Assembly: GCF_026001925.1 (NCBI RefSeq)
Contig: NZ_AP021869.1
Coordinates: forward strand, 310,001 to 374,000
Direction of reading: 5' to 3'
Length of the DNA stretch: 64,000 nt
Origin: Vibrio gangliei
GTDB lineage: Bacteria > Pseudomonadota > Gammaproteobacteria > Enterobacterales > Vibrionaceae
Positions 1-9,760 of this stretch are shown here, one piece after another. Both the position numbers and the translations under genes were made by a program. Every line of letters starts with the position of its first letter. The first letter of the stretch is position 1. Under the pieces are notes generated by a model. It was not told the DNA's origin, did not search any database, and saw nothing but the letters and a program-made list of their open reading frames with translations.

Positions 1-1351
1 TCGCGAGTGCTAAAGAGTAGTCAAGAACACCATACTCAGTCGCTAGTGAGTAGCGAGTAGCAGGGGAAACGATCACTTGCGCTCGTCCAACACCTGAGTT
101 GATTTTATGGTGCTGCCATGCGGTGTTATCGAGGGCGTGATTGAGCGCAGTTGTAGAAAAGCTAAGTTGCTTACATTGGATACCGGTGGTTAAAAATTCA
201 CGATAACATTGGGCTTCAGTTGATATTGACATCATCGGTATGCCATTGCTAAGCATAACCAAGTTAACCGTGGTTTCCGGTGTTTGGATATCTAAACTGT
301 CTTTTAATGCTTGCCCGGTGTTGGCGGTAATGAGCCCCAAGGCGACACCAGCACCGTCCATTTGGTTACGGTTATAGCGACGGTTTTCAAGAGCGACAAT
401 AATGGTCTCACCACGCTTACCAACTTGAATGTTAACAAACCCTTCTTTTTCTAGTACGGCTGTCAGCCGGGTGAGGCTCGCTGAGTCTGCTGTAGAAAGC
501 TCTGCGCCAATTAAGTCTTGCGGAGAGGTTTTTTTATCATCGTTAGAGCGATACGGCAGAGAGTCTTGATATCCCATTACTGGCGCGGTGACATTGACCC
601 CCCAAATATCATGATCGGTATCTTCTCGAGTCGTATAAATTTGGTAATTAGCGCTGACTTGAATATCGTAAGGCAACAGGCCTTCAGGTGTCATGGCTTT
701 GATGCTGGAGTTAAACTCAGTAGCATCGTATTCACCGGTTAGCTGCAAAAATGACAGTGGTTGGATTTCAACGCCACCAAATGGGCCGTCCATAATGCCT
801 GATGCGATCTTAGATTGTCCGTAACCGGCGCTGATACGCATAGGTATAAACTCGAAGGCTTTGTCGGCAACAATATACGTTGTTTGGAAGTTATTGGCAG
901 CGCCACCTATATCTTGAGCACCGATGGCTAGATTGAAGCCGGTGTAGTCATAAATAAAAGGAAGTTGGTATTTGGCTGAGGCAGAGAGATCACGTATACC
1001 GCAGCCAGACTCAGTATAAATGTTACAGTCATAAGTTTTTGTGACCACACGACCACCGACTTCTAGACCTGGAAATAGTCCAAAGCTGCCAACCCAGTTA
1101 TCTAAATCACCGATACCCTGACGGTAAGGAACGCCTTGACCATAATAGAAACTAAAATCGCCAGTTTGTACAACTTGGGCGTTAGGGGTATTGGTTAAGC
1201 CTGTGAAACTTTGATGTGATGCTAAAGGTTGGACCGAACCGTAATTGATGAATGTTGTATCAGCTATGGAGTCAGATGTGAATAACAGTGCTAGTGATAG
1301 CGTTATTGGAGAGAGAAGACCGGATCTCTCTGAAATAACCTGCATGACCAT
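1..1351 (-). CDS. YjbH-family outer-membrane exopolysaccharide protein (3' end beyond window)
   Basis: This open frame of 450 codons runs off the left edge, so its C-terminus is missing. The product starts MVMQVISERS with a hydrophobic signal-like stretch. It continues with alternating, aromatic-rich segments (SFTGLTNTPNAQV, FYYGQGVPYRQG, GGVEIQPLSFLQLTGEYD) typical of the YjbH/GfcD (WbfB-like) beta-barrel family. That family is linked to capsule or exopolysaccharide export, usually near GfcB/GfcC, which could lie beyond the edge. The ATG at 1351 follows AGGAAAG at close range; an in-frame ATG at 1345 is the alternative and has better spacing. It lies downstream of the wza-wzb-wzc genes on the same strand, behind a terminator-like hairpin. 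The family call rests on recognised sequence style and context. Confidence 0.8.
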   Translation of the reverse strand, partial: MVMQVISERSGLLSPITLSLALLFTSDSIADTTFINYGSVQPLASHQSFTGLTNTPNAQVVQTGDFSFYYGQGVPYRQGIGDLDNWVGSFGLFPGLEVGGRVVTKTYDCNIYTESGCGIRDLSASAKYQLPFIYDYTGFNLAIGAQDIGGAANNFQTTYIVADKAFEFIPMRISAGYGQSKIASGIMDGPFGGVEIQPLSFLQLTGEYDATEFNSSIKAMTPEGLLPYDIQVSANYQIYTTREDTDHDIWGVNVTAPVMGYQDSLPYRSNDDKKTSPQDLIGAELSTADSASLTRLTAVLEKEGFVNIQVGKRGETIIVALENRRYNRNQMDGAGVALGLITANTGQALKDSLDIQTPETTVNLVMLSNGIPMMSISTEAQCYREFLTTGIQCKQLSFSTTALNHALDNTAWQHHKINSGVGRAQVIVSPATRYSLATEYGVLDYSLALA

Positions 1352-1385
1352 ACGCTTTCCTTGTCAGTATGCAGTGAAAGAAAAT

Positions 1386-1410
1386 AACGCCGCATAAATA
1401 GTGCGGCGTT
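1386..1410 (-). terminator. Rho-independent terminator after the lipoprotein gene
   Basis: AACGCCGC and GCGGCGTT form an 8-bp perfect stem around a 9-base loop. Read on the minus strand it is followed by a T-rich run (ATTTTCTTT). It sits between the lipoprotein stop at 1437 and the YjbH start at 1351, so it would at least attenuate readthrough. Confidence 0.7.
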
Positions 1411-1436
1411 GATGTTATTAAAATGAGTGGGGGGGA

Positions 1437-2342
1437 TTATGCGCCAGTACCGGTAGAACCTGTTCCACCTGTCCCACCAGTTCCACCTGTCGCAGGGGTG
1501 TCAGGATTACTTGGTTCAGGCTTAGTTGCGTCGGCAATATTGTCTTCTAGAGCTTGCTCAATATCTTCGTCAGAAATTTCACCGGATTCAACTTTATCGG
1601 CAAAGCCTGATTCTTTTAACTTTTCTTTTAGATTAACAACAATTTCTTTACCTGAATCATTAATAGGGAACTCAGGGATATTTTTAACTAAGGTTTCAGA
1701 GAGCTTTTTAGTCACGGCTGCAATTTTGCTTGGGTCTGCATCTGGTAGTGCATTCACAGCATCGGATAAAATCATTTTAGTCGCAGCTAGCTTAGAGAAT
1801 AAAGTTTTATTGCTTTCCTTCAACTTACTCACGGAAGCTTCCGTATCTGAAAGTAACTCTTTAATGGATATGCCATTATTAGCAATTTCATCTAAACCAA
1901 GACTAGCTAGTACTTCTTGCGCCGTTGACTCATCGTATGTTGCACCATTTAATTGCTTATCGATTAGAGATGTTAGAGGAGATACTGTTGCTGGTTCTCC
2001 TTTTGTAAATAAGCCTTTAGGAGCTGAATATTTTACACCAGACATATCACGGCCATTTTCCATATCGACCGCATCACTATTACCGGTATAAGTGATTGAA
2101 CATGTCTCTGGTGCATCGGCAAAAGTGCCTGATAATACTGCAATACCATCATCATCGGTTGCTTTACTTGTTCCTGTTGAGTCATCATCACAGCTATAAT
2201 TAGCAATCATGCCTCGTACTGGGCCATCATAAGCCTGAACTTCCATAGTGTTAGAGCTTGAATCATCACTATCACTACCGCAACCATATAGCAATGCACT
2301 GGTGATACACAATGCTAAAATTTTCGATTTATGATTTTTCAT
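1437..2342 (-). CDS. Putative lipoprotein with Gly-Thr-rich tail, exopolysaccharide locus
   Basis: The 301-residue product has a lipoprotein signal (basic N-terminus, hydrophobic core, lipobox LLYGC with Cys21), followed by an acidic Ser/Asp spacer. The middle (about 35-280) is hydrophilic and helix-rich and contains no family I recognise. The last ~18 residues are repeats of Gly-Gly-Thr, encoded by near-identical 9-base DNA repeats. The start is the ATG at 2342 with GAGG 5 bases upstream. It lies between wzc and the YjbH gene but is separated from wzc by 232 bases, so it may have its own promoter. A role in surface polysaccharide secretion is inferred from position only. Confidence 0.8.
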   Translation of the reverse strand: MKNHKSKILALCITSALLYGCGSDSDDSSSNTMEVQAYDGPVRGMIANYSCDDDSTGTSKATDDDGIAVLSGTFADAPETCSITYTGNSDAVDMENGRDMSGVKYSAPKGLFTKGEPATVSPLTSLIDKQLNGATYDESTAQEVLASLGLDEIANNGISIKELLSDTEASVSKLKESNKTLFSKLAATKMILSDAVNALPDADPSKIAAVTKKLSETLVKNIPEFPINDSGKEIVVNLKEKLKESGFADKVESGEISDEDIEQALEDNIADATKPEPSNPDTPATGGTGGTGGTGSTGTGA

Positions 2343-2574
2343 CCTTACCTCATAAACATTTTCAAATTAAAGTGTATAGATGTGATTAAGCATCTAGAAC
2401 AATATACAACTACATACTTTAGTGTATTTTTTGGAATATTGTAAATAGCGCAACGGTTTTTTGTTGTAAAATATTTGATGTATGAATGCTTTTAGTATCC
2501 AACCAATGGGATAGTTACAAATATATGAACTTAAAGTGATGTTCGTGCTATTTTTAATACCACGAACAATTAGC

Positions 2575-4764
2575 TTATGCTTTGTCACTTTTGTATTCAT
2601 AATGGTAGTAACCATAACCTCCGTAGGCTGCAGCAGCTTTTTTCTCTATAGCGTTAAGTATAAAGCCTTTTATTTCTATTCCATTTTGTTCAAATCGTTG
2701 TAGCGCTAACTCAGTTTCTTTGACAGTTGTTCTTTCAAAGCGTCCAACCATCAATGATGTTCCAACATGTCTGCCAATAATCGCAGCATCAGTTACAGCT
2801 AATATTGGCGGTGTATCAATGAGGACGAAATCAAAATTCTTTGAAGCCCATTCAAGTAATTCACCTAACCTAGGATGCATCAGTAACTCCGAAGGGTTTG
2901 GTGGTATTTCACCACGACTAATACAACTTAAGTTATCTATGGGTAATGACTGAATAATATCTTCAATACTAGATTGTCCACTTAAGAAATCAGATAGGCC
3001 AGGGGATATATTACAATTAACGGTTTTATGTATATGTCCTTTACGCATATCAGCACCAATCAATAGTGTTCTTTGATTAGATTGAGCAATAACTGCTGCC
3101 ATATTCGTTGATATAAATGATTTTCCTAATGAAGGACTAGGGCCGGAAATCATCAATATATTATTTTTTGCTTCCATCATTGCAAAGTGGAGGCTGGTTC
3201 TTAGGCTGCGAAGAGCCTCAATCGATAAATCAGTTGGGTGTGAAACTGCCAACAAAGATTGCTCAATAGAAAGTTGTTTCTTTCTTTTTTCTTGTTTTTT
3301 CTCTAATTCTTCCTGCCATTGAGATAGAGGAACTGATGCATAAACAGGAAGGCCTATCTCTTCAATAACTTCTGCTGACTCTATCCCTCTATGCATAGCC
3401 GTTTTTAGGAGTACTAGAGCAACTGAAATCATCCCACCTAGTAAAGTTGCTAAAACGGCAATTAAAGGTTTTTTCGGTTTTACTGGTTGTGAGAAACTCT
3501 GGGCACCATCGATGATACGAACGTTGCCAACTGTACTTGCTTTTACAATATTAAGCTCTTGAACTTTATTGAGTAGTTGCACGTAAATTTGCTGGTTAAC
3601 TTCAACATCACGCGTCATGCGTAGGATTTCACGCTGTGTTTTAGGTAATTTCTCAATACGTTTATTCAAGCGAGCTTTTTCTTCTAGCAAGGTTTTACGC
3701 TTAGCCAATAAAGATTGATATGCAGGGTGATTTTTGGTGTAGAGCTTTGAAATATCACTTTCTTTAAACGTAAGTTCATTGAGTTGAGATTCTAACGATA
3801 CCATTACATTTAGAGTAGACTGTGCTTCCATTGTAAGGTCAACAGACTCATTCGCTTGTCGGTAATGATTTAATTTATCTTCTGCTGTATTTAATTTCTC
3901 TTTTACAGAAGGTAAATGCTTTTTCAAAAACGCTAAGCTACTTTCTGCTTCAGCTGAGTTACGCTCAACGTTCTGCATGAAATAGTTTTGGCTAATATCA
4001 TTTAAAATAGCTTGAATATCCGCTCGATTTTCACCCGTAAGTGATAACTGCAAAATACCGGTTTGCTTACCGCGCTCACTGACGGATAAGTTATTTTGTA
4101 AGTCTTGAATAGCATCTAAACGGCTGACTTTTGCAATGGTAAAGCTATCATCGGTATTTGCCTCGATATCAACAACAAAAAGTTGGTAGCCTTTTCCTTT
4201 GGCTAATTCACCGACTTTGCCTTCAAGGATGGGGTGTTCGTTTCCATCTGATAAAGTGAATAATCCTTGCTCCTGATCTGTTACCGTTAGAGTGTAGGCT
4301 TGAGGCTCTTCTGTTTCAGGTACTTCGAAACGGCTGATCTTGATATGCTGAGTATCGCCTAATAATCTTGCAAGGCCTTTACCTACAACAGGAAAATGGT
4401 TTGCATTACTGACGGTGGTTAAATTGAGATTATCGACCGTCTCACCTAAGACCATACGAGATTTTAAGATTTCTATTTCGGTGGCTGCTGGCGACTCGGT
4501 ATCAAAAAGATCCGTCATGTCGCTATTTAAAGCAGGCAGGCCAGTGCTTTTTTGTTCAACTTGAATGAGGGCATCGGTTTTATAAATAGGCGTAGCCAAA
4601 AGGGCATAGCTGACACCGAGTACTGCGAAGATGAAGGTGGTGATGATGATAAACCATTTATGATCCAGTAAAATTCCAAACAGTTTTCCAAGATCGATAA
4701 CGTCGCTATGGCTACTGGCGGTCTGTCCGGTTGTTTTTGCTTGTGTGCTGCTATTTACACTCAT
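2575..4764 (-). CDS. wzc: Tyrosine autokinase / polysaccharide co-polymerase Wzc
   Basis: This 729-residue inner-membrane protein controls chain length and export of capsule or exopolysaccharide together with Wza. The N-terminal Wzz domain has a transmembrane segment at about 36-60 and a coiled-coil periplasmic loop; a second membrane segment lies at about 430-455. The cytoplasmic BY-kinase domain shows Walker A GPSPSLGKS, Walker A' LLIGADMRKG and Walker B FVLIDTPP. The tail AYGGYGYYHYEYKS carries six tyrosines, the autophosphorylation cluster that Wzb-type phosphatases reset. It is in line with wzb and wza on the same strand, 68 bases after wzb. Length and domain order are normal for the family. 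Confidence 0.95.
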   Translation of the reverse strand: MSVNSSTQAKTTGQTASSHSDVIDLGKLFGILLDHKWFIIITTFIFAVLGVSYALLATPIYKTDALIQVEQKSTGLPALNSDMTDLFDTESPAATEIEILKSRMVLGETVDNLNLTTVSNANHFPVVGKGLARLLGDTQHIKISRFEVPETEEPQAYTLTVTDQEQGLFTLSDGNEHPILEGKVGELAKGKGYQLFVVDIEANTDDSFTIAKVSRLDAIQDLQNNLSVSERGKQTGILQLSLTGENRADIQAILNDISQNYFMQNVERNSAEAESSLAFLKKHLPSVKEKLNTAEDKLNHYRQANESVDLTMEAQSTLNVMVSLESQLNELTFKESDISKLYTKNHPAYQSLLAKRKTLLEEKARLNKRIEKLPKTQREILRMTRDVEVNQQIYVQLLNKVQELNIVKASTVGNVRIIDGAQSFSQPVKPKKPLIAVLATLLGGMISVALVLLKTAMHRGIESAEVIEEIGLPVYASVPLSQWQEELEKKQEKRKKQLSIEQSLLAVSHPTDLSIEALRSLRTSLHFAMMEAKNNILMISGPSPSLGKSFISTNMAAVIAQSNQRTLLIGADMRKGHIHKTVNCNISPGLSDFLSGQSSIEDIIQSLPIDNLSCISRGEIPPNPSELLMHPRLGELLEWASKNFDFVLIDTPPILAVTDAAIIGRHVGTSLMVGRFERTTVKETELALQRFEQNGIEIKGFILNAIEKKAAAAYGGYGYYHYEYKSDKA

Positions 4765-4832
4765 GTGTATTCCAACTGCTAATCAAGGTGAATAGTAAGT
4801 CACTGGCTCACTTATTAAGAAGCCAATGAGTA

Positions 4833-5276
4833 TTATTTTATTTTTTCAGCCCAACTTTTGGCGGCTTTATCGAGTAAATCAAACGCATATTCAAATGCTT
4901 CTCGACTTTTTCTATAAGGATCGGGGATCTCTTTTTGATCTAACCAATGCCCAAATAACAGAGTTTTCCCTCTTACCTCTGGTGCTATTTGACAAACGGC
5001 TTCAATGTGCCTTTTCTCCATCACGAGGATCAAGTCATACTCTTGGCAAAGAGCTCGGTTAAGCTGTTGTGCACAGTGTCCTTCTAATGAAAGGCTATGC
5101 TCATTGGCTAACTCGGATGCGTTGCTCTCTGCTGGTTTGCCTGATAGTCCACTTTTTTCTGTTCCGATACCTGCTGAGGCAATGTGCTTATGCGGTAAAT
5201 GTTTTTGGAGTAACCTTTCTCCAGTCGGTGAGCGACAGATATTGCCTACACACACGACAAGAATTTTTTCAAACAT
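4833..5276 (-). CDS. wzb: Low-molecular-weight protein-tyrosine phosphatase Wzb
   Basis: This 147-residue cytoplasmic phosphatase would dephosphorylate the tyrosine tail of Wzc, cycling the capsule export machine. The P-loop VCVGNICRSPT (CX5R, near the N-terminus) and the general-acid motif DPYRKS near residue 120 are intact, so an active enzyme is expected. It is the middle gene of wza-wzb-wzc, 85 bases after wza. Length and motifs match Wzb/Etp phosphatases. Confidence 0.94.
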   Translation of the reverse strand: MFEKILVVCVGNICRSPTGERLLQKHLPHKHIASAGIGTEKSGLSGKPAESNASELANEHSLSLEGHCAQQLNRALCQEYDLILVMEKRHIEAVCQIAPEVRGKTLLFGHWLDQKEIPDPYRKSREAFEYAFDLLDKAAKSWAEKIK

Positions 5277-5361
5277 ACTTTTCCATCAACGTCATATCAT
5301 GGCCAAAGTCAAAAGGGCCTGTGGCGAAATATATCGTACATAGCCCTAGTGGTTAGATCTA

Positions 5362-6618
5362 CTATTTCAAGTCAGTGTAGTAGTTCAGACCTTCAGATAG
5401 GTTATTGAAGCCATTAATTGTTGGTAATAGTTTCATGATAACTCGGTTCCAGCGCGTAATAGGCGCGGCGGTCACATAGACAATATCATAAGGCTGCATT
5501 TGGAATTCTGTACCAATGACCAACGCAGTCGCATCTTTGATATCCAATTGATAGATATTCGCAATCGGTGGTTTTTCTTGCGTTTGGTCTTTTTCTGATG
5601 TTTCTGGCTCAACAGATGTTGTTTGAGAACCCTCCGACTGGTTTGCTGACGAGACCGAAGACGGGGTTGCATCATTTTTCGTTGAGCGAATGACAAAGAC
5701 ACCGGTAGCATCGGCATCAAGTTGGTTAATGCCACCAACGCTACTTAATGCTTCAGTGAGACTCATACCAGAACGATCAATTTTCAGGAGCTTAGGCTCG
5801 TTAACCTCACCCATAACGAAAACTTTTTGACCATCATTACGTGGCACGTGAATGATGTCACCATTTTGCAAGAGTCGGTTTTGAGTTAGATCGCCGCGCT
5901 GCATTAACGCGTAAAGAGATATGCTTTCTTCTTGGCCGTTACGAGTCAATGTAATGTTGCGCCAGTCAGCATCAGGACTTAAACCACCAGAGCGATTAAC
6001 TGCATCTAAAATGGTTAACGGCACATTGGTAATAGGTTGCTGTCCAGGTTGTTTGATTTCACCCGTGACATAAGCTTTTTGTGCTCGGAAAGCGGCAACA
6101 TTGACATCGACTTGAGGGCTTTCAATATATTTCGCTAGGCGAGAAGCAATTTCATCACGAATTTCAGTAACGGTTTTCCCTTCAACATGAACGGTGCCGA
6201 TATAAGGGTAAAAAATAGTGCCATCGGAGTGAACCCAGTTACCTGATTCGCTTGAGCTACGGTATGAGCCAGCTGGTATGGTTAACTCGGGGTGATCCCA
6301 AATGGTAATGTTTAGAATATCGCCAGGACCAATGTAATATTTGTATTTGGCGATTTGCTCATCAAGGGTTGGATTACTACGAGATGAGATTTGTGATGAT
6401 TTAAATCCAACAACCGTACTTGGTGACAGTTTATAAACATTGACTCTACTTGAAATGTCATCATCTGATTCATCACTTGAAGAGTCTGAATTTGTGCTAG
6501 GTTCTACAACATTTTTACCTGAAAGACTTAAATGGGAGCCTGGCATAGTACAGCCGGAAAGCAATATGCTAGCTAAGATTAGCGGGAGTGATTTTTTCGT
6601 TATTTTCATACGGTCCAT
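5362..6618 (-). CDS. wza: Outer-membrane polysaccharide export lipoprotein Wza
   Basis: The 418-residue product has a lipoprotein signal (ILLSGC, Cys23), a Poly_export domain ([20 protein letters not shown] region) and SLBB repeats ([29 protein letters not shown]). Wza octamers form the outer-membrane channel for capsule-type polymers. A Ser/Thr/Glu/Gln-rich insert at about residues 315-350 interrupts the last SLBB region and makes it longer than the ~380-residue E. coli protein. The start could be ATG 6618 or ATG 6609; the latter has a weak GGA just upstream. It is the first gene of the minus-strand export set and divergent from wecA. Confidence 0.94.
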   Translation of the reverse strand: MDRMKITKKSLPLILASILLSGCTMPGSHLSLSGKNVVEPSTNSDSSSDESDDDISSRVNVYKLSPSTVVGFKSSQISSRSNPTLDEQIAKYKYYIGPGDILNITIWDHPELTIPAGSYRSSSESGNWVHSDGTIFYPYIGTVHVEGKTVTEIRDEIASRLAKYIESPQVDVNVAAFRAQKAYVTGEIKQPGQQPITNVPLTILDAVNRSGGLSPDADWRNITLTRNGQEESISLYALMQRGDLTQNRLLQNGDIIHVPRNDGQKVFVMGEVNEPKLLKIDRSGMSLTEALSSVGGINQLDADATGVFVIRSTKNDATPSSVSSANQSEGSQTTSVEPETSEKDQTQEKPPIANIYQLDIKDATALVIGTEFQMQPYDIVYVTAAPITRWNRVIMKLLPTINGFNNLSEGLNYYTDLK

Positions 6619-7239
6619 CGTGTGTTCTTGTCTAGCGGTTGCAACTAGTCATCAAATTAAAACAAATAAAACCATCACCAGTTTATCGGTATTCTCGCCC
6701 CAAAATGGATGAGCGGTTTTTAGTTGGAAAGCTTTCGAATATCATGCGTACAAATATTCTGCAAATCGATAATACTCGAACTAATAAGATAAATAAACAA
6801 GTAGATATCCCCATGTAACTATTTGTCTAGATTCTGTTTGTGTTGCTCGTTTTTACAATGGGTTAAGTGAGCTTGTAAAGGCGCTGATTTTTCTTGAGTC
6901 TTACTAGATTGATTGGTATATAAGTGGGGTGAATGTGTTTTCGTTTGAATAACAGATGTTTTTTTTTGTGAATTTTTGATGAATAAACATGATGTTTCTC
7001 CACTATTGGATAGTTAGCTGTATGATAATTAAACAATGATGGTTGGCGTGAGATTTAAAGTAGAAAAGTAATCAATTTGTAAAAGAAAAACTACAGTCAT
7101 TGGATATAATGTAAACCAGTCAAAAGCTCTGTCGTCACTTGGAACTACTATGTGAGCTGAGTTATCTTTGATTGTGTTTCGAGCAGTGCAATTAAACTAG
7201 CTGGTAGCAATACTCTTAGAAACTGGCTTATCGAATAAT
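6619..7239. other. Gene-free AT-rich divergent promoter region between wza and wecA
   Basis: About 620 bases of strongly AT-rich sequence with no supported gene. It must hold the promoters for wza-wzb-wzc (minus) and wecA (plus). The only motif picked out is a partial JUMPstart/ops-like string near 7184-7208. The AT content suggests possible H-NS-type silencing, which is inference. Confidence 0.6.
7184..7208 (+). promoter_or_regulatory. Possible degenerate JUMPstart/ops-like element upstream of wecA
   Basis: CAGTGC at 7184-7189 and CTGGTAGC at 7201-7208 recall parts of the JUMPstart element found before RfaH-controlled polysaccharide operons. The full ops core GGCGGTAGCGTG is not present, only GGTAGC. 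This is weak. Confidence 0.22.
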
Positions 7240-8382
7240 ATGGATGAATATAGGGATAATATTTTGCTCCAGATTTCAACTGAATTAATACTGATGTTCT
7301 TTTTATCTTTTGTCGTGTTGTTCTTTTTTAGAAAGATTGCCCAAAAGATCGATTTAGTCGACAGGCCTTCTGGGCGAAAAAACCATGAGGGTGCAGTTCC
7401 GTTAGTCGGAGGGATCTCCGTTGGGGTCACTTTTTTATACTATCTTTTATTAAACCCAACATCTGTTCCTTACTCTTATCATTTTGCTGCCTCTATTGCT
7501 CTTCTTCTTATTGTTGGCGCATTAGATGATAAGTTTGATATCAGCTTTAAAATACGCTTTGTTGTGCAAGGAGCTCTAGCATTGGCCATGATGTATTTTG
7601 CTGATGTGAAGTTGCATTCTTTAGGGAATATCCTTGGTTTTGGTGATATCCATTTAGGCTGGGTCGGTTACTTGATCACTATTTTTGCTGTGGTAGGTGC
7701 TATTAATGCTTTCAACATGGTTGATGGGATTGATGGATTACTAGGTGGTCTTTCCATGGTGACATTCGGCTCTATTTCTATGTTGCTTTTTTCTGAGGGA
7801 CGCTCAACTACCGCTTATGTTGCACTTCTTATTGTTGTTATCATGTTGCCGTATGTTTTATTTAATTTAGGGGTCTTTGGGCGTCAGTATAAAATATTCA
7901 TGGGTGATGCAGGCAGTATGATGATTGGTTTCATGGTGGTCTGGCTTTTACTTTGCACCAGTCAAATAAGCCCTGAACCACTAATTAGACCAGTTACTGC
8001 TTTATGGTTTATTGCCATTCCACTTATGGATATGGCGGCGATTATGATACGACGTATTCGTCGAGGAGATTCTCCTTTTAAACCAGACCGTGAACATCTT
8101 CACCATATTTTCCAACGATTAGGACTTTCTCCTACTCAAACGTTATTAGCTATCTGTGGCTTGGCTGCATTATTCGCTGGATTTGGTTTTTATGGTGAAG
8201 TGATGCAAATCTCGGAAGCTGTGATGTTTTACGCTTTCTTAGCTCTTTTTGGTGTGTATGCTTTATTGCTTTCTTATGTATGGAAAGTTACTGCGAAGTT
8301 AAGAGCTTGGTTTAACCTTGAAACTCATACTAACGATCCAGAGTTATCTGCAAATAAAGGTAACTATAAGAGCTCCTTATAG
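7240..8382 (+). CDS. wecA: Undecaprenyl-phosphate GlcNAc-1-phosphate transferase WecA
   Basis: This 380-residue polytopic membrane protein belongs to the MraY/WecA family. It transfers GlcNAc-1-P from UDP-GlcNAc to undecaprenyl phosphate, starting O-antigen, ECA-type or capsule repeat units. Recognisable segments are [20 protein letters not shown], the acidic pair [32 protein letters not shown] and the His motif REHLHHIF near residue 285. About eleven hydrophobic segments are visible. The start ATG 7240 gives an N-terminus like E. coli WecA, though no strong ribosome site is seen. It is divergent from wza and followed by ugd. Confidence 0.92.
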   Translation: MDEYRDNILLQISTELILMFFLSFVVLFFFRKIAQKIDLVDRPSGRKNHEGAVPLVGGISVGVTFLYYLLLNPTSVPYSYHFAASIALLLIVGALDDKFDISFKIRFVVQGALALAMMYFADVKLHSLGNILGFGDIHLGWVGYLITIFAVVGAINAFNMVDGIDGLLGGLSMVTFGSISMLLFSEGRSTTAYVALLIVVIMLPYVLFNLGVFGRQYKIFMGDAGSMMIGFMVVWLLLCTSQISPEPLIRPVTALWFIAIPLMDMAAIMIRRIRRGDSPFKPDREHLHHIFQRLGLSPTQTLLAICGLAALFAGFGFYGEVMQISEAVMFYAFLALFGVYALLLSYVWKVTAKLRAWFNLETHTNDPELSANKGNYKSSL

Positions 8383-8492
8383 GGATTAGGGGTTGTGAAA
8401 GATCCTCAAATCCGGTTAGTTTATATTTAATCCCTTTAGGTTTATCAATGATAAACCTAAAGGTCGTATTGTTTTTATTGATTGAGAAAATT

Positions 8493-9659
8493 ATGAAAAT
8501 CACCATCGCGGGTACTGGCTATGTAGGCCTTTCAAATGCCGTTCTTTTATCTCAACACCATGAGGTTGTTGCGCTCGATATCATCCCTGAAAAAGTAGAG
8601 ATGATTAACAATAAAAAATCACCGATTGTCGATGCTGAAATTGAACAATTTCTAGCGGAAAAAGAGCTGAATCTTACTGCGACTTTAGATAAAGAAGCCG
8701 CATACAAAGACGCTGAATATGTGGTGATTGCCACTCCAACCGATTATGACCCTCAAACTAATTACTTCAACACTTCCTCGGTTGAAGCGGTGATCCGTGA
8801 TGTGATGGCTATCAATCCGAATGCAGTGATGGTGATTAAATCCACGGTACCTGTTGGGTACACGGCTGAGATTAAACAGCAAATGCAATGTGATAATTTG
8901 ATGTTTTCACCTGAGTTTTTGCGTGAAGGTCGTGCGCTATTTGATAACTTACACCCGTCTCGCATTATTGTCGGTGAGCAATCTGAGCGCGCTAAAGTGT
9001 TTGCCGATTTACTGGTTGAAGGTGCAATTAAGCAAGATATTCCAGTTTTGTTTACTGATTCTACCGAAGCAGAAGCGGTGAAGTTGTTCTCAAACACTTA
9101 TCTTGCTTTACGTGTGGCTTACTTCAATGAGCTTGATTCTTATGCGGAAGTGAATGGTCTTGATGCTCGTCAGATCATTGAAGGTGTTGGCTTAGATCCG
9201 CGTATTGGTAACCACTATAACAATCCATCTTTTGGTTATGGTGGTTACTGCTTGCCGAAAGATACCAAGCAACTGCTTGCGAATTACCACTCTGTACCGA
9301 ATAACATCATTGGTGCGATTGTTGATGCTAACCGTACTCGTAAAGATTTTGTAGCGGACTCTATTATCAAGCGCAACCCAAAGGTGGTGGGCGTTTATCG
9401 TTTAATCATGAAAGCGGGCTCCGATAACTTCCGTGCATCGAGTATTCAAGGCATCATGAAGCGTTTGAAAGCGAAGGGCATTGAGGTTGTGGTTTATGAG
9501 CCAGTGCTGAAAGAAGATGATTTCTTCCGCTCTCGCGTGATCCGTGATCTGAATGAGTTTAAACAAATCTCCGATGTGATTGTATCCAACCGCATGATGG
9601 ATGAACTATCTGATGTCTCGGATAAGGTTTACACTCGCGATTTGTTTGGGTCGGACTGA
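8493..9659 (+). CDS. ugd: UDP-glucose 6-dehydrogenase Ugd
   Basis: This cytosolic NAD-dependent enzyme oxidises UDP-glucose to UDP-glucuronate for capsule or LPS sugars. The 388-residue product opens with the Rossmann motif [10 protein letters not shown] and contains the catalytic-cysteine segment [13 protein letters not shown] near residue 253. Length equals the usual short Ugd. The ATG at 8493 is chosen because the mature family N-terminus [12 protein letters not shown] begins there; an upstream in-frame start at 8448 would add 15 unrelated residues. It sits 110 bases after wecA, in the same direction, within the polysaccharide locus. Confidence 0.95.
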   Translation: MKITIAGTGYVGLSNAVLLSQHHEVVALDIIPEKVEMINNKKSPIVDAEIEQFLAEKELNLTATLDKEAAYKDAEYVVIATPTDYDPQTNYFNTSSVEAVIRDVMAINPNAVMVIKSTVPVGYTAEIKQQMQCDNLMFSPEFLREGRALFDNLHPSRIIVGEQSERAKVFADLLVEGAIKQDIPVLFTDSTEAEAVKLFSNTYLALRVAYFNELDSYAEVNGLDARQIIEGVGLDPRIGNHYNNPSFGYGGYCLPKDTKQLLANYHSVPNNIIGAIVDANRTRKDFVADSIIKRNPKVVGVYRLIMKAGSDNFRASSIQGIMKRLKAKGIEVVVYEPVLKEDDFFRSRVIRDLNEFKQISDVIVSNRMMDELSDVSDKVYTRDLFGSD

Positions 9660-9660
9660 T

Positions 9661-9745
9661 AGACGTTTCTCGAGTCTAGGGCGCTACGCTTCTCGTTACT
9701 CGAAAGACGAGGAGCGAAGCAGTCGAGATACAAGTCGCGGTTTGA
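9661..9745. repeat. Degenerate intergenic repeat, CTCG/GGGCGCTACGCT family, copy 1
   Basis: This stretch has internal near-palindromes (ACTCGAAAGACGAGGAGCGAAGC) and the core AGGGCGCTACGCTTCTCGT. Similar strings recur at 18286, 45957 and, reversed, 46296. It is non-coding between ugd and the DHH gene. Confidence 0.55.
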
Positions 9746-9760
9746 TGGAAAAGGACTTTC

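Noticed and set aside
1423-2091. 222-codon plus-strand ORF opposite the lipoprotein gene
   Set aside because: It mirrors the lipoprotein on the other strand; Pro-Val-rich start arises from the Gly-Thr repeats, and there is no ribosome site.
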